From: Nymphaea colorata
Lineage: Eukaryota; Streptophyta; Magnoliopsida; Nymphaeales; Nymphaeaceae
Assembly: GCF_008831285.2 (NCBI RefSeq)
Contig: NC_045143.1
Coordinates: 23,188,302-23,252,301, forward strand
Reading direction: 5' to 3'
Length of the DNA stretch: 64,000 nucleotides
Shown here: positions 9,775 through 20,334 of the stretch, in pieces
How the letters are laid out: each line of letters begins with the position of its first letter
How positions within the stretch are numbered: the stretch's first letter is position 1
Made by a program: the position numbers and the translations under genes
Notes under the pieces: model-generated
Told to the model about the DNA's origin: nothing
The model's database searches: none
Seen by the model: the letters and a program-made list of their open reading frames with translations, nothing else

Positions 9775-11585
9775 CTCCCCCTCAAGCTTGGCATACATGT
9801 CAAACATGCCAAGCTTGCTCACATTTTTCTCGAATTGAGATGTACATAAGGCTTTGGTCAAAACATCGGCAATTTGATCTTCAGACTTCATGTACGGCAG
9901 GATCAACTCCTTGGAATCTATACGCTCCCGTATGAAATGGCGATCAATCTCCACATGTTTAGTTCTGTCATGAAGGACAGGATTGTTTGCAAGGTTAATC
10001 GCAGACTTGTTGTCACAGTACATCTTCATCTTTTCTTCCGTTTCAACTCCAATATCCACTAGGAGAATCTTTAACCATAGCATTTCTATAACTCCCATAG
10101 CCACAGCCCTGTATTCAGCCTCAGCACTGGATCTAGAGCAAACTTCTTGCCTTTTACTTCTCCATACAACCAGGTTACCCCCAGAAAGATGCAGTACCCT
10201 GTGGTAGACCTCCTAGTATCAGTGCATCCTGCCCAATCTGCGTCAGAGTATCCTTCAATATTAAGTTGGTCTTGTTGAGTATAGAGTAATCCTTTCCCTG
10301 GGTCATTCTTTAGGTACCCCAACACTCTTTCTGCACTCTTCCAGTGACAATCAGTAGGAGCATGCATAAACTGACTCAACACATTCACAGCATACGTAAT
10401 ATCAGGGCGAGTAAGAGTAAGATAGATGAGCTTACCAACCAGCCTCTGATACCTCCCTTTTCCTTCCTCATCAAGGATGTTGTCAGTTTTGATGCTTATC
10501 TTTGTACCAGACTCCATTGGAGTTAGAAATGGCCTACATCCAAGTTTGCCTGTCTCCTTTAAAAGATCTAGAGTGTATTTTCTTTGGCTCATAACAAGCC
10601 CTGTCTCTGACCGAGCAATCTCGATTCTCAGAAAGTACCTTAGTTTACCCAAATCTTTAAGATCAAATTCGGCAGCTAACCTTTCCTTCATCTTCCTTTT
10701 TTCTTTTTCATCGTCACCTGTGACTATCATATCATCAACATACACAAGAAGAAGACTCACCAGGCCATTTCTCTGCTTAATGAATAAGGTGTGATCACCA
10801 TTTCCCTGTTTGTATCCATTAGTCTTCATTACTATCCTCAGCCTTTCAAACCATGCTCTAGGAGACTGCTTTAACCCATACAAGGCTTTCTTGAGATGAC
10901 AACATTTTCCGCTTTGAACATATCCAGGAGGCATGCTCATGTAGACCTCTTCTTGTAGATAGCCGTTCAATAAGGCATTCTTGACATCAAGCTGATCCAT
11001 GCTCCACTTCTTTTGCACTGCAAGTGCTAAGATGACCCTCACAGTTTTCAGTTTACCAACAGGGGCAAAGGTTTCAAGGTAATCAATACCATATTTTTGG
11101 CTGAACCCCTTTGCAACAAGACGAGCCTTATACCTCTCCACGGTGCCATCCTGTTTGTATTTCACATTGAACACCCACTTGGAACCAACTAAATGAGTCC
11201 CCTTGGGAATATCAACAACTTCCCAAGTATCATTCTTTGCCAAGGCCTCCATCTCCTCTGTCATGGCATGCAGCCATTTAGGGTCCTCTCTAGCATCTTC
11301 CACACACCTGGGAATCACAGACTTAGACAAGGATGTAATAAAGCATTTGTAATCCTTACTAAGTTTCGCATAAGAGACAAATCTCTGAATAGGATGAGAA
11401 GTACATGACCTGGTGCCCTTGCGCAAGGCTATAGGAAGCTCTTCATCGATTTGACTTGGGTCATTCGGGGAACTCACAGGATTGGGATTGGTTATATCAA
11501 CATTCTCAACCACATCTGTCTTCTTCCTGGTGTACACCTGGCCAAACAAGTGATCACGAGCTGTGGATTGATTGACAACAAGGCC
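9769..11585 (-). pseudogene. Element D partial pol (reverse transcriptase and RNase H)
   Basis: The minus-strand frame begins in the linker before reverse transcriptase ([10 protein letters not shown], as in element F). It runs through [17 protein letters not shown], the LDVKNALLNG block, [22 protein letters not shown] and [16 protein letters not shown] shift of frame near 10165 breaks RNase H. A second frame (9769-10104) then carries [13 protein letters not shown] and the end LEGEC, with its stop inside the LTR. Integrase and protease are absent. Upstream of 11585 the sequence changes abruptly to inverted leader, so the fragment has no start of its own. Confidence 0.85.
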
Positions 11586-11599
11586 CCCGTCCGTGTGAC

Positions 11600-11966
11600 T
11601 GTCTCTGCCGTTCTTTCCGCCGCCGTTGGAGTTCCTTGTTTTTCCCGCCGCCCGCCGCTGTTGACGTTTCCGCAGCCGCCGCTGTTTTTTTCCGCCACTG
11701 CCGCTGACGTTTTTCGCCCACCGCCGCTGACGTTTCCGCCACTGCCGCCGCTGCGTTTCCGCCGCTGGTGACCTGCGGCGCCGCTGTTCTTCCACCGTTG
11801 CTAGGGTTTCTCTCGCCGTCGCCGTCAGGGCTTCTTCTGCCGCCGCCGTCAGGCCTTAAGTCTCTTCCGCCTTGGTTCTTCCACCTTCGCCGCCGCTTGT
11901 CTTGTTTTCTCTTGGGCTGGTGCCGCGTGTCCTGGTGTTGGATATTGCCTTCCTGTGGGGATTGTG
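11600..11966 (+). other. Element D leader, inverted relative to the element
   Basis: A GC-rich stretch rich in CCGCCG, running in plus orientation into the inverted gag. It resembles the leader of element F (29595-29940) in composition and position. No primer site precedes it. The junction with pol lies at about 11575-11600. Confidence 0.65.
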
Positions 11967-13038
11967 ATGGCAGAAGACATGACTTGCAAGATCGATGCTG
12001 CCTTTGACTCGGGCAGTCATACCAAGAGCGAGAACTTGCCTGTTCAAGTCACCTCCATTCGGCTGAACAAAGACAACTATCTATCTTGGTCTGCTGCACT
12101 TGAAATAGGGATTACCAGTCGCGGTCGTCTTCCCTATATCACTGGGGAGAAACCTGCCCCTTCTAAAACGGATCCACACTGGGCGACTTGGGCGTTGGAA
12201 GACAGCCAAGTTAAAGTATGGATCATTAGTTCTGTTTCCGCTGATATTCAGCCCCTGATCTTGCGTAAGTCGACTGCATATGACATGTGGACTGTGCTTG
12301 CAAGGATGTATGGCCGTAAGAAGAGAGTCTTGCGCACGTACCAAATCAAACGTGGCATCTACTCCCTTAAACAGGGTGACTTGTCTGTGGCATCCTTCTT
12401 TGCAGCCCTGAAGACTAAATGGGAGGAACTGGACTATCATGTGAATGATGACTGGCATTGTGGTTCTGATCATGCCCTGTACTGGGAAAAAGAATGGATG
12501 GACCGGACCTTCATTTTCCTTGGAGGATTACGTGATGAATTTGAATCCATTAGGAGCCAAATTCTAAACTGTGACGAGATTCCTGGGATTGAGGAGGTGT
12601 ATGCCCGGGTAGAATCTGAGGAACAACGTCGCCAAGTCATGCATATTGACTCCAGCCAGGGGAGTTCTCCCTCAGCGTTTGTTAGTCGTGCCTCTGGGAC
12701 TGGACAACGTCCTGTTAGGCGTTGTAGTCATTGTAACAAGTTGGGGCATTCTGTGGATTTCTGTTGGGATATTCATCCTGAGAAGAGACTTGTTCGTGGT
12801 CGTCCTCCTTCTAGTCGGCGAGGGTCGTCTGTGCCTGACTCTAGTCAGGGTAATTCATCACATGTTGAAAAATCAAAGCTTTCCTCTGAGCAAATCAAGG
12901 AGTTGCAAGCTTATATCAGCTGGCTTTCTACTACACAAGAGGAAACTTCCACGACCGAGGGAGCTAAGTTAGCTCAAGCTCTTGTGGCCACAAGTGATCA
13001 AGGTAATCCCTCCCATGGTGATTGGATTGTTGACTGTG
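11967..13038 (+). pseudogene. Element D gag, inverted relative to the element
   Basis: A plus-strand gag frame starting MAEDMTCK and collinear with element F gag. It has [16 protein letters not shown] near the N-terminus, the [20 protein letters not shown] block mid-way and a zinc knuckle [14 protein letters not shown] near residue 255. It runs into DWIVD, the first residues before the protease active site. It is cut there and joined to the 16-bp LTR tip, giving a stop at 13050-13052. The frame is open throughout, about 357 residues. It lies opposite to the pol fragment of the same element, so no gag-pol product is possible. Confidence 0.85.
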
Positions 13039-13054
13039 ACAAGATATTCTAACA
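13039..13054 (-). repeat. Element D residual 5' LTR tip
   Basis: Sixteen bases, reading TGTTAGAATATCTTGT on the minus strand. They are identical to the first bases of the LTR at 9774 downward and directly abut the duplication ATAGT. Confidence 0.8.
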
Positions 13055-13530
13055 ATAGTCATAATAAGTCTATCATTATGTATAACATGTTTTTTATAAA
13101 GAACATATTTTTCTTGTTTTTTTTCTGATTTTCTCTATGTTTATGATTTTTTTAATTAAAATAAATTTACGATGCAGTTATGATATTGTACTATACAATG
13201 TATTTTTCTGTCGGGCCGATATGGCTTACGATATGCTTTTTACAACATTGGTTATGATATATATCATGTTATGTTATGTTTCTTGATGTGCTAGAAATAA
13301 AATCATATTATAAATTATGATTATGAATGTTCATGAACGATGAATTGTAATTTCATAGTTATAATATGGCTATCATTATGTATAACATATTTTTTATAAA
13401 GAACATATTTTTCTTGATTTTTACTTATTTTTTTAATTAAATTATAATTTATGATTCGTTATTATATTTTACGATACAGTGTAACTTTTGGTTGGACCGA
13501 TATGGCTTACGATACGCTTTTTACAACATT

Positions 13531-14332
13531 ACATAATATAATAAATTTGAAGATTTTTCTAATAATAATGTCTTTTATTAGCTTGAGTAATATAGATGAA
13601 TGTCAACCATGAAGAAGCACATTCTCATTATATGGGAAAATCATCGATAAATGGGAAAAACACATGTTGGTTTAGAAAATCAGTTTTAGTGCAAGAGCTG
13701 CTTCAGCCAAAAATCTTCTTGGGATATTGTTAGTGGTATACAGAGTTCTAGTATATGCCTTTTTTTTTAAGCTAGCCCATTTAGCATGGGGTTTTAGGAC
13801 AGAAATTTTTTTGAACACTTCCATTTGTTTCAAGATAATGTTTTGAATTTAGACTCGTAGAGTCTATCATAAACATTTTCAGATTCTTATCAAATTAACT
13901 TCATGGTCATTTTTAAAGGATGCGAAAAACCTCTATGTAACATGGACACATCACCCTTAGTGCTGCACACTCATTGACACGATGTGGGTGCTGCTGCTGT
14001 GTGGCCCTCATCAGGGAAAAACGAAAAAGAGAGGGGAAAAGAGAAGGAGGAGAAGGAAGAGAAAGGAGGAGGAATGAAGAGGGGGAGGAGGGGAGAGCAT
14101 GTACCTGGTAGTGGGAGAGAAAAATGTATATTTCACTTAGTATTAAGGTTTTTTTGAATTTTTTTTTACTTCCTTCGTATTTCCAAAAGTAGACCTATTT
14201 TTTATGTGTAACTATCTTACTTTCTGAATCCTCTTTTATTACAATAAGAGGCTACCATGAAAGAATTTTCTCGACTTTTCAACACATAAACCCATCCATG
14301 CACCCACACACGCACACACACACATATATATA
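13531..14332. other. Intergenic AT-rich stretch with a polypurine run
   Basis: I see no gene. Positions 14020-14097 are almost purely purine (GAAGGAGGAGAAGG-type). Just before element B lies an (AC)n/(AT)n microsatellite (14310-14332). Element B inserted there, so its duplication ATATA carries little information. Confidence 0.6.
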
Positions 14333-14554
14333 TGTTGCAGCGGAGAAGAAGAGAGTGAGAGAGAGAAGCTGCCGTGAGATTGAACTAAAAGAACCTGTTA
14401 TTACGATAACCCTTATCTCTCTTATAAAATAGATTAGGGTAAAAAGGGATTTACAAAATAACTCAATGGGAAATAAGGAAAATATTAAAGAGATCTTATA
14501 ACTCTTTAATATTACAAGTAACCTCCTAAAACATAAAACTTTTCTTATTCAACA
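14333..14554 (-). repeat. Element B 3' LTR
   Basis: 222 bp, from TGTTGAATAAG (at 14554) to CTGCAACA (at 14333) on the minus strand. The polypurine tract GAGGGGGAG lies at 14555-14563. Confidence 0.95.
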
Positions 14555-14561
14555 CTCCCCC

Positions 14562-15240
14562 TCAAGCTGGAGCATATATATTAAACATGCTCAGCTTGTC
14601 ACAACATCTAGAGAAATCACCAATAGGAAGAGCTTTGGTGAAGATATCTGCAGCTTGATCTTCTGAAGGAACATGAACAGTGGCAATAGTTCCTGCTTGA
14701 ACGAGATCCCGAATGTAATGGCAATCCACCTCAATATGTTTAGTTCTTTCATGGAAAACTGGATTGCTTGCAATGTGTGTGGCTGCTTGATTGTCACAAT
14801 ACATCTTCATGGGAAGTGTGATTGACACACTTAGGCTGGATAACATGGATCTAGCCCACGTCATTTCTGCTGTTGTTTGAGCCATAGCTCTGTACTCGGA
14901 TTCTGCACTAGATCTTGACACCACACCTTGTTTTTTGCTTCTCTACGATATGAGATTGCCTCCCACAAATACACAAAATCCTGTGGTAGATTTTCTGTCC
15001 TCTACTGAGCCAGCATAATCAGCATCACTATAGGCTTCCACTTTCAGAGTCTTGCCTTTTGTGAACAAAAGGCCTTTGCCAGGAGAAGATTTCAGATATT
15101 TAACCACCATCAAAGCAGCATCCCAATGAACTTTCCTTGGTTTTTCTATAAATTGACTTAGTTTTCCCACTGCAAAACTAATGTCTGGTCTTGTCACGGT
15201 AACGTAGAGAAGTTTTCCAACAAAGGATCTGTAAGATCTA
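14562..15240 (-). pseudogene. Element B RNase H (distal part of pol)
   Basis: This continues element B pol on the far side of element A. The minus strand carries [62 protein letters not shown] and RTKHIEVDCHYIRD, ending IYAPA. A stop and frame change near 14925-14943 interrupts the RNase H. The first bases read straight on from the reverse transcriptase end at 20698 once element A is set aside. Confidence 0.9.
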
Positions 15241-15245
15241 GAATC

Positions 15246-15302
15246 TGATAGAAATCTAGCACCAATATCTGTAACCAGAAAACAGCACTCATGCAGGAAG
15301 AT

Positions 15303-15347
<45 letters not shown>

Positions 15348-15697
15348 ACAAGAAGAAACTGAGGAGAAGAAGCCGTAGCCAAAATGGTTTGCACGACCTC
15401 TATTTATAATCCCATTTCCAGAATTCTAAGAGTCTCCAATCGTAGAATCCTAGGAGATTTCACAAGCTCCAAGGACATTAATTACATCATAGAAACCTAA
15501 GAGACTTCACATATTACAAGGATATTAACTACAACATAGAATCCTAGGAGACTTCCCATATAACAAGGATATTAACTACAACATAGAATCCTAGGAGACT
15601 CTTCACATGTTACAAGGACATTAAATATCTTAACACATTCTACAAGGAGGTGGAATCCTAAGAGACTCCTCTTCAGTGAAGGATTTATATTTTAACA
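15246..15697 (-). repeat. Element A 3' LTR with tandem U3 repeats
   Basis: 452 bp, minus orientation, from TGTTAAAATATAAATCC to TTCTATCA. U3 holds four tandem copies of a 47-48 bp unit (starting at 15453, 15501, 15548 and 15595 on the plus strand). Near the other end is an (AG)n microsatellite (15307-15340). A TATA-like TATAAATAG (minus strand) lies near 15402-15410. Confidence 0.95.
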
Positions 15698-18600
15698 CCC
15701 TCCCTCAAGTTGTGCATGGTTTTGCACCATGTACAACTTGCCTTTTAGAAACCAGAATCGTTCCTTTGTTAATCCTTTTGTAAATAAGTCTGCAACTTGT
15801 TCATCTGTACGAACATAAATAGGCTGAATCTCCTTGTCTTCCACCTTTTGTCTAACAAAGTGTTGATCAATCTCAATGTGCTTTGTTCGACCATGTTGTA
15901 CGGGATTAAAGGCAATGTTAATAGCGCTTTGATTATCGCACATTAACATTGATGTTTTAATCTTTTCTCCAATGTCTTCTAGCAAATGTCTAACCCATGT
16001 AACTTCAGCAGTACCTGCAGCCATGCATCTGTATTCAGCTTCAGTGCTGGATCTTGCTACTGCCTTTTGCTTTCGACAACTCCAAGACACAAGATTACGT
16101 CCAATGAAAATACAAAAACCAGAAATAGACTTTCTTTGATCGGGATCTCCAGCCCAATCTGCATCTGTGAATGTCATAAGTTGATGTCCAGTAGTTATAT
16201 TTTCACTCTTACCATAAACTAAGCCATCTCCTGCTGTCCCTTTAAGATATCTTAATATTCTTTTGACAGCATCCATGTGAGTATCTCTAGGTGCATGCAT
16301 AAATTGAGATACTTGATTCACAGCATATATAATATCTGGTCTAGTAAATGTAAGATATTGAAGTGCCCCAACAATACTTCGATATTGCGTAGGATCTTCA
16401 TATAACTCCCCATCTTGAGCACTTAGTCTTTGATTTAGAACACTAGGAGTTTCAATAGGCTTACAATCAGACATACCTGACTTTTTCAGCAGATCCAACG
16501 TGTATTTCTGTTGTGTCAATGTGAGGCGATTATTGTGCCTATCAATCTCCACTCCAAGAAAGAATCGTAAATCACCAAGCTCTTTCATTTTGAAGTTTTG
16601 CATCATCAAAACTTTAGCTTCTTCTATGTGTTTTTCTGAATTGCCTGTGATAACAATATCATCAACATATATAAGAAGTAAAGTAAATATGTTTTCCTTT
16701 CGATAAATGAAAAGAGAGTGATCTAGAGGACATCTCCGAAAACCACATTCTTGAATCTTGCAAGAGAAACTGTCAAACCACGAACGTGAGGCCTGTTTAA
16801 GTCCATAAATAGATTTTCTTAGTTTGCAAACCCATGCATGAGAGTCTCCTTTCGTGTATCCTGGAGGTTGTTCCATATATACTTCATCCCTTAAATCACC
16901 ATGAAGAAAAGCATTCTTCACGTCCATTTGATGTAGTCTCCATCCATATTCAATTGCCAATGATATAATCACGCGAATTGTTCCCATTTTGATCACAGGG
17001 CTGAATGCCTCATCATAATCTTCTCCATATTGTTGTGTAAACCCTTTTGCTACTAACCTTTCTTTGTGTCTTTCTATGCTGCCGTCAGGTTTGTATTTAA
17101 TTTTGTATACCCATTTGGAGCCCACTACGTTCTTTTCGTGTGGCCTTGGAACGATCTCCCATGTTCCACATTCATGCAAGGCATCCATTTCTTCTTTCAT
17201 AGCCTTTCTCCAGTGATGTGATTTTGATGCTTCATCAAATGAAGTAGGTTCTTCCTCCTTGCCAACTTTTGCCATGAATAACTGAAAATCAAGTGATAAA
17301 GAATCATAGCTAACCCACCTGTGAATGGGATGACGAATGCGTTGGGATCTTCTAAGGTGGGGCATGTTGTCTTCTTCACTGTGAGCATCTCTGTCCCTTA
17401 GTCGTCGACTGTAGATAAGACCCGAATACCGATGTGCATCGTTGCTCTGTTCTTCATTATTGTTTTCGTGATGACTTGATGACTGTGTTGGATCTTCTTG
17501 ATTTTCACTTTGGTCCATATCCGACGGTTGTATTGCTCTCTCTGAATCTTCACTTTGAGGCACATCATTTTTTATAACAGGATCTGCATTGAATAACTGT
17601 GTACTGGTCCAGGGATCATAAGATTCAATGGTCATAGGCATTTCATTTGTATTATCAAAACTATGTTCATCAAAAATGACATTTCTTGAAGTTTTGATAC
17701 GTTTAGTTGTTGGATCATAGCATCGAAAACCTTTATATTCATCAGCATATCCAACGAATCTACATTGAATAGCTTTGTCTTGAAACTTGTTCCTCAAGGC
17801 AGCATCAACGTGAACATAGCATACACAACAAAAAACCTTCAAGTTCTTGTAATCAGGTTGTTTGCCTAAGAGTGTAAAATATGGCGATTTAGACATCAAG
17901 AGTGTCATAGGCAAACAATTTATTATATATACAGCAGTATAGAAGGCTTCAGTCCACAAGGAAATGGGCACATTAGTATCATGCATCATGCTCATGGCGC
18001 TTTCAACTATATGTCGATGTTTCCGCTCAACTACACCATTTTGTTGTGGTGTGTAAGGGCAGGAAATTTGTCTAGTTATCCCTTTTTCACGTAGAAATTC
18101 AATAAAATCAAGCGAGGAATATTCTCCCCCTCCATCACATTGAAAATGCACCACATTGGATGAAAATTTAGTTTGAATCATGGCATAGAAGTTTCGAAAT
18201 ATGTGAGGTATTTCTGATTTGTGTTTCATGAAGTAAATCCAGGTGAAACGTGAGTAAGAGTCAATGAATAAGACATAATATCTTGACCCAGACATGAAAT
18301 CAATAGGGGCTGGCCCCCATACATCAGAAAAAATAGTTTCAAAAGGTTTGAAAGCCCTTTGATTTATATTATGGAAAGGTAAAACATGACTCTTACAAAG
18401 TCCACAACTTGAACATTTTTTGACACTTGAAGTAAAAGGTAAACTTGATCTTGGAATGAGACTATCTGTGACAAGTTTTTCAATGAAATGTCGACCACAG
18501 TGTCCTAGCCGACTATGCCACAAATCAGACTCCAAAAATTGGTTAGGGCCCCTTACTTTTGATTGAAAATGGCAAGAACTTGGCACTGATGACGCATTAT

Positions 18601-20011
18601 GAGAAAGAGAAAATGTTTTCAATCCTATATCAAAAGTGGATGAATCCTTGGGTAGACATTCCTTGAGGACGTACATATTCCCTTGACGCTCCCCTCTAGC
18701 GAACATTTTCTTCGTTTGGAGGTCCTTGACATAGACAGAAGAAGGTGTGAATTCAACAGAAGAGCTTGTATCATCAATGAGTTTAGAAATGGATATGATG
18801 TTCTTTTTTATATTGGGAGCAAGAACAACATTAGACAGTGATAGAGACAAGGATGACAATGGAATATGTGCATTTCCAATATGTGTAATAGGATGAGATT
18901 TTCCATCACCTGTTATAATGCAACTTCTACCGTAATGAGGGGATAAGTTAGTCAATTTACCTGCATTTCCTGTCACATGGGTAGCTGCACCTGAATCCAA
19001 GAACCATTCTCCCTGCTCATTTTGCTTTATAGTCATCTTTGAGAATGCGGTCATCAATAGCTGTTGCATATCTTCAGCGGTGGATTTAGAACTTTGTCCT
19101 CCTTGTTTATAATCATGTCTTACCCCTTTGTTTTTATTTTGAGGATTAAACCAACATTGTGCCTTCATGTGTCCTTTCTTGTTGCACTGAAAACAAATTG
19201 GTATTTTTCTTGAAGTATCCAAAGGAGACATACCTTGGTTATGTGGTGTTGGTAGAATGCCACGACCACCATGGTTGGAGTTCCCATGGCTCTTACCAAA
19301 CTTTACATTCATAGCCAACACATTTTGGGAGTTTCCTTGATCAGTCCTTTCAATGACTCTTTTCATATTCATTTCATGTTGGAGAAGTTTACCTTGTAGT
19401 TCGTTGAAGGAAGGCAGAACAGGAAGGACCTCAAGAGCTGTAATAAAAGCATGATAATCATGCCCAAGTCCATTCAAGGTTTGCTGCACCTTTTCCTTAT
19501 CAGAAATGTTATTCCCTGAGGCAGCAAGTTGGTCTGCGACGGCCTTAATACGCCCCAAATAATCCATGATAGACGTTGAACCTTTGCTCAAATTCTGAAA
19601 TTCTTTCTTTAAGTACATAATTCGAGCTTCTGATATTTGGGAAAAGGTATCAGCAAGGGTTTCCCATAATTCTTCTGCAGTACAATCATCAGAAACTGAA
19701 AGTAACACTTGTTGAGATAAAGTGGACAAAATATACGCAACCAGACTTTGATCACGTCTCATCCACATAGCATGTTCAGGATTGTTGTCTTCATGAACAA
19801 CAATAACTTCTCCTGCCTCATTTTTTATTTCCTGTAAGACAGATATTGGTGGAGCCTTTGTTGAACCATCAAGATGTCCAAAGAGGCCTTGACTTCTTAT
19901 GAAAGGCATGATTTGCCTTTTCCAGATCAGATAATTCTCATGGTTGAGTTTTTCGGTAATAAGGTGAGAAAGAAAACTTGAGGACATGCTAGAATGCGAA
20001 AGGTTTTCCAT
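15692..20011 (-). CDS. Element A gag-pol polyprotein
   Basis: One open frame of 1439 residues from the ATG at 20011 (MENLSHSS). A frame start at 20110 is possible, but the related element C starts at the equivalent of 20011. Gag has the NYLIWKRQIMPF block and a zinc knuckle CFQCNKKGHMKAQC near residue 271. Protease has FLDSGAATHVTG near 338. Integrase has Asp in FSDVWGPAP (about 562), Asp in QCDGGGEYSS (about 628) and Glu in QNGVVERK, with D-35-E spacing. Reverse transcriptase has YVDDIVITG near 1113. RNase H has FTDADWAGD near 1281, SSTEAEYRCMA and CDNQSAINIAF. The frame closes LEGGC and its stop uses the first six LTR bases. The product would make virus-like particles in the cytoplasm and integrate cDNA in the nucleus (family knowledge). 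No broken motif is seen. Confidence 0.93.
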   Translation of the reverse strand: MENLSHSSMSSSFLSHLITEKLNHENYLIWKRQIMPFIRSQGLFGHLDGSTKAPPISVLQEIKNEAGEVIVVHEDNNPEHAMWMRRDQSLVAYILSTLSQQVLLSVSDDCTAEELWETLADTFSQISEARIMYLKKEFQNLSKGSTSIMDYLGRIKAVADQLAASGNNISDKEKVQQTLNGLGHDYHAFITALEVLPVLPSFNELQGKLLQHEMNMKRVIERTDQGNSQNVLAMNVKFGKSHGNSNHGGRGILPTPHNQGMSPLDTSRKIPICFQCNKKGHMKAQCWFNPQNKNKGVRHDYKQGGQSSKSTAEDMQQLLMTAFSKMTIKQNEQGEWFLDSGAATHVTGNAGKLTNLSPHYGRSCIITGDGKSHPITHIGNAHIPLSSLSLSLSNVVLAPNIKKNIISISKLIDDTSSSVEFTPSSVYVKDLQTKKMFARGERQGNMYVLKECLPKDSSTFDIGLKTFSLSHNASSVPSSCHFQSKVRGPNQFLESDLWHSRLGHCGRHFIEKLVTDSLIPRSSLPFTSSVKKCSSCGLCKSHVLPFHNINQRAFKPFETIFSDVWGPAPIDFMSGSRYYVLFIDSYSRFTWIYFMKHKSEIPHIFRNFYAMIQTKFSSNVVHFQCDGGGEYSSLDFIEFLREKGITRQISCPYTPQQNGVVERKHRHIVESAMSMMHDTNVPISLWTEAFYTAVYIINCLPMTLLMSKSPYFTLLGKQPDYKNLKVFCCVCYVHVDAALRNKFQDKAIQCRFVGYADEYKGFRCYDPTTKRIKTSRNVIFDEHSFDNTNEMPMTIESYDPWTSTQLFNADPVIKNDVPQSEDSERAIQPSDMDQSENQEDPTQSSSHHENNNEEQSNDAHRYSGLIYSRRLRDRDAHSEEDNMPHLRRSQRIRHPIHRWVSYDSLSLDFQLFMAKVGKEEEPTSFDEASKSHHWRKAMKEEMDALHECGTWEIVPRPHEKNVVGSKWVYKIKYKPDGSIERHKERLVAKGFTQQYGEDYDEAFSPVIKMGTIRVIISLAIEYGWRLHQMDVKNAFLHGDLRDEVYMEQPPGYTKGDSHAWVCKLRKSIYGLKQASRSWFDSFSCKIQECGFRRCPLDHSLFIYRKENIFTLLLIYVDDIVITGNSEKHIEEAKVLMMQNFKMKELGDLRFFLGVEIDRHNNRLTLTQQKYTLDLLKKSGMSDCKPIETPSVLNQRLSAQDGELYEDPTQYRSIVGALQYLTFTRPDIIYAVNQVSQFMHAPRDTHMDAVKRILRYLKGTAGDGLVYGKSENITTGHQLMTFTDADWAGDPDQRKSISGFCIFIGRNLVSWSCRKQKAVARSSTEAEYRCMAAGTAEVTWVRHLLEDIGEKIKTSMLMCDNQSAINIAFNPVQHGRTKHIEIDQHFVRQKVEDKEIQPIYVRTDEQVADLFTKGLTKERFWFLKGKLYMVQNHAQLEGGC
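15698..15706 (-). other. Polypurine tract of element A
   Basis: On the minus strand it reads GAGGGAGGG, directly before the LTR start TGTTAAA. It also encodes the last residues of pol. Confidence 0.8.
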
Positions 20012-20220
20012 GACAGCAGAAAGGAATGGTATATAGGTAAAAGATGAGAGGGAAAGAAGACACGATATAACAAGATGTGTCCTTGGGTAAGCAAGAAGAA
20101 AAAGGAACAAGAATTGCGCAAGAGAAAAGTAAATTCAGGATAGAGACAAGATGAGAAAAGAGTTCTAACCAGATCAGACCTGTTTGGGCATTTCGTTTGG
20201 TAGAGATAACGTAACCTGGC

Positions 20221-20232
20221 GCTCTGATACCA
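20221..20232 (-). other. Primer binding site of element A
   Basis: On the minus strand it reads TGGTATCAGAGC, immediately after the 5' LTR end CTATCA. It matches initiator methionine tRNA. Confidence 0.9.
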
Positions 20233-20289
20233 TGATAGAAATCTAGCACCAATATCTGTAACCAGAAAACAGCACTCACGCAGGAAGAT

Positions 20290-20334
<45 letters not shown>

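Larger units (their letters stand above)
9498..13054 (-). mobile_element. Copia element D, rearranged: leader and gag inverted, middle deleted
   Basis: A 3557-bp insertion flanked by ATAGT on both sides (9493-9497 and 13055-13059). In minus orientation it has only the first 16 bases of the 5' LTR (13039-13054). Next come gag and leader in the wrong direction (11600-13038). The last part of pol follows in the right direction (9769-11585), then a polypurine tract and a full 277-bp 3' LTR (9498-9774). Most of the 5' LTR, the primer site, protease, integrase and the start of reverse transcriptase are missing. It belongs to the family of element F. Both outer LTR tips and the duplication are preserved, which suggests that an already rearranged cDNA was integrated. 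Confidence 0.85.
9364..13530. repeat. AT-rich tandem duplication, first copy split by element D
   Basis: Copy 1 is 9364-9497 joined to 13060-13249. Copy 2 is 13250-13530. Both share GGTTATGA at the start, CGAATGTTCATGAA-like and CTATCATTATGTATAACAT segments, and end in GCTTTTTACAACATT. They are diverged but plainly alignable. No coding sequence is seen. Copy 2 lacks element D and so displays the pre-insertion site. Confidence 0.8.

Noticed and set aside
11554-12007. GC-rich frames at the element D inversion junction as a fused novel protein
   Set aside because: The frames run across inverted leader sequence and have no domain. They are a by-product of the rearrangement.
15307-20328. AG microsatellites in element A LTRs as a possible CRISPR-like or regulatory array
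   Set aside because: They are simple dinucleotide runs duplicated because LTRs are duplicated. No spacer-repeat structure exists anywhere in the window.
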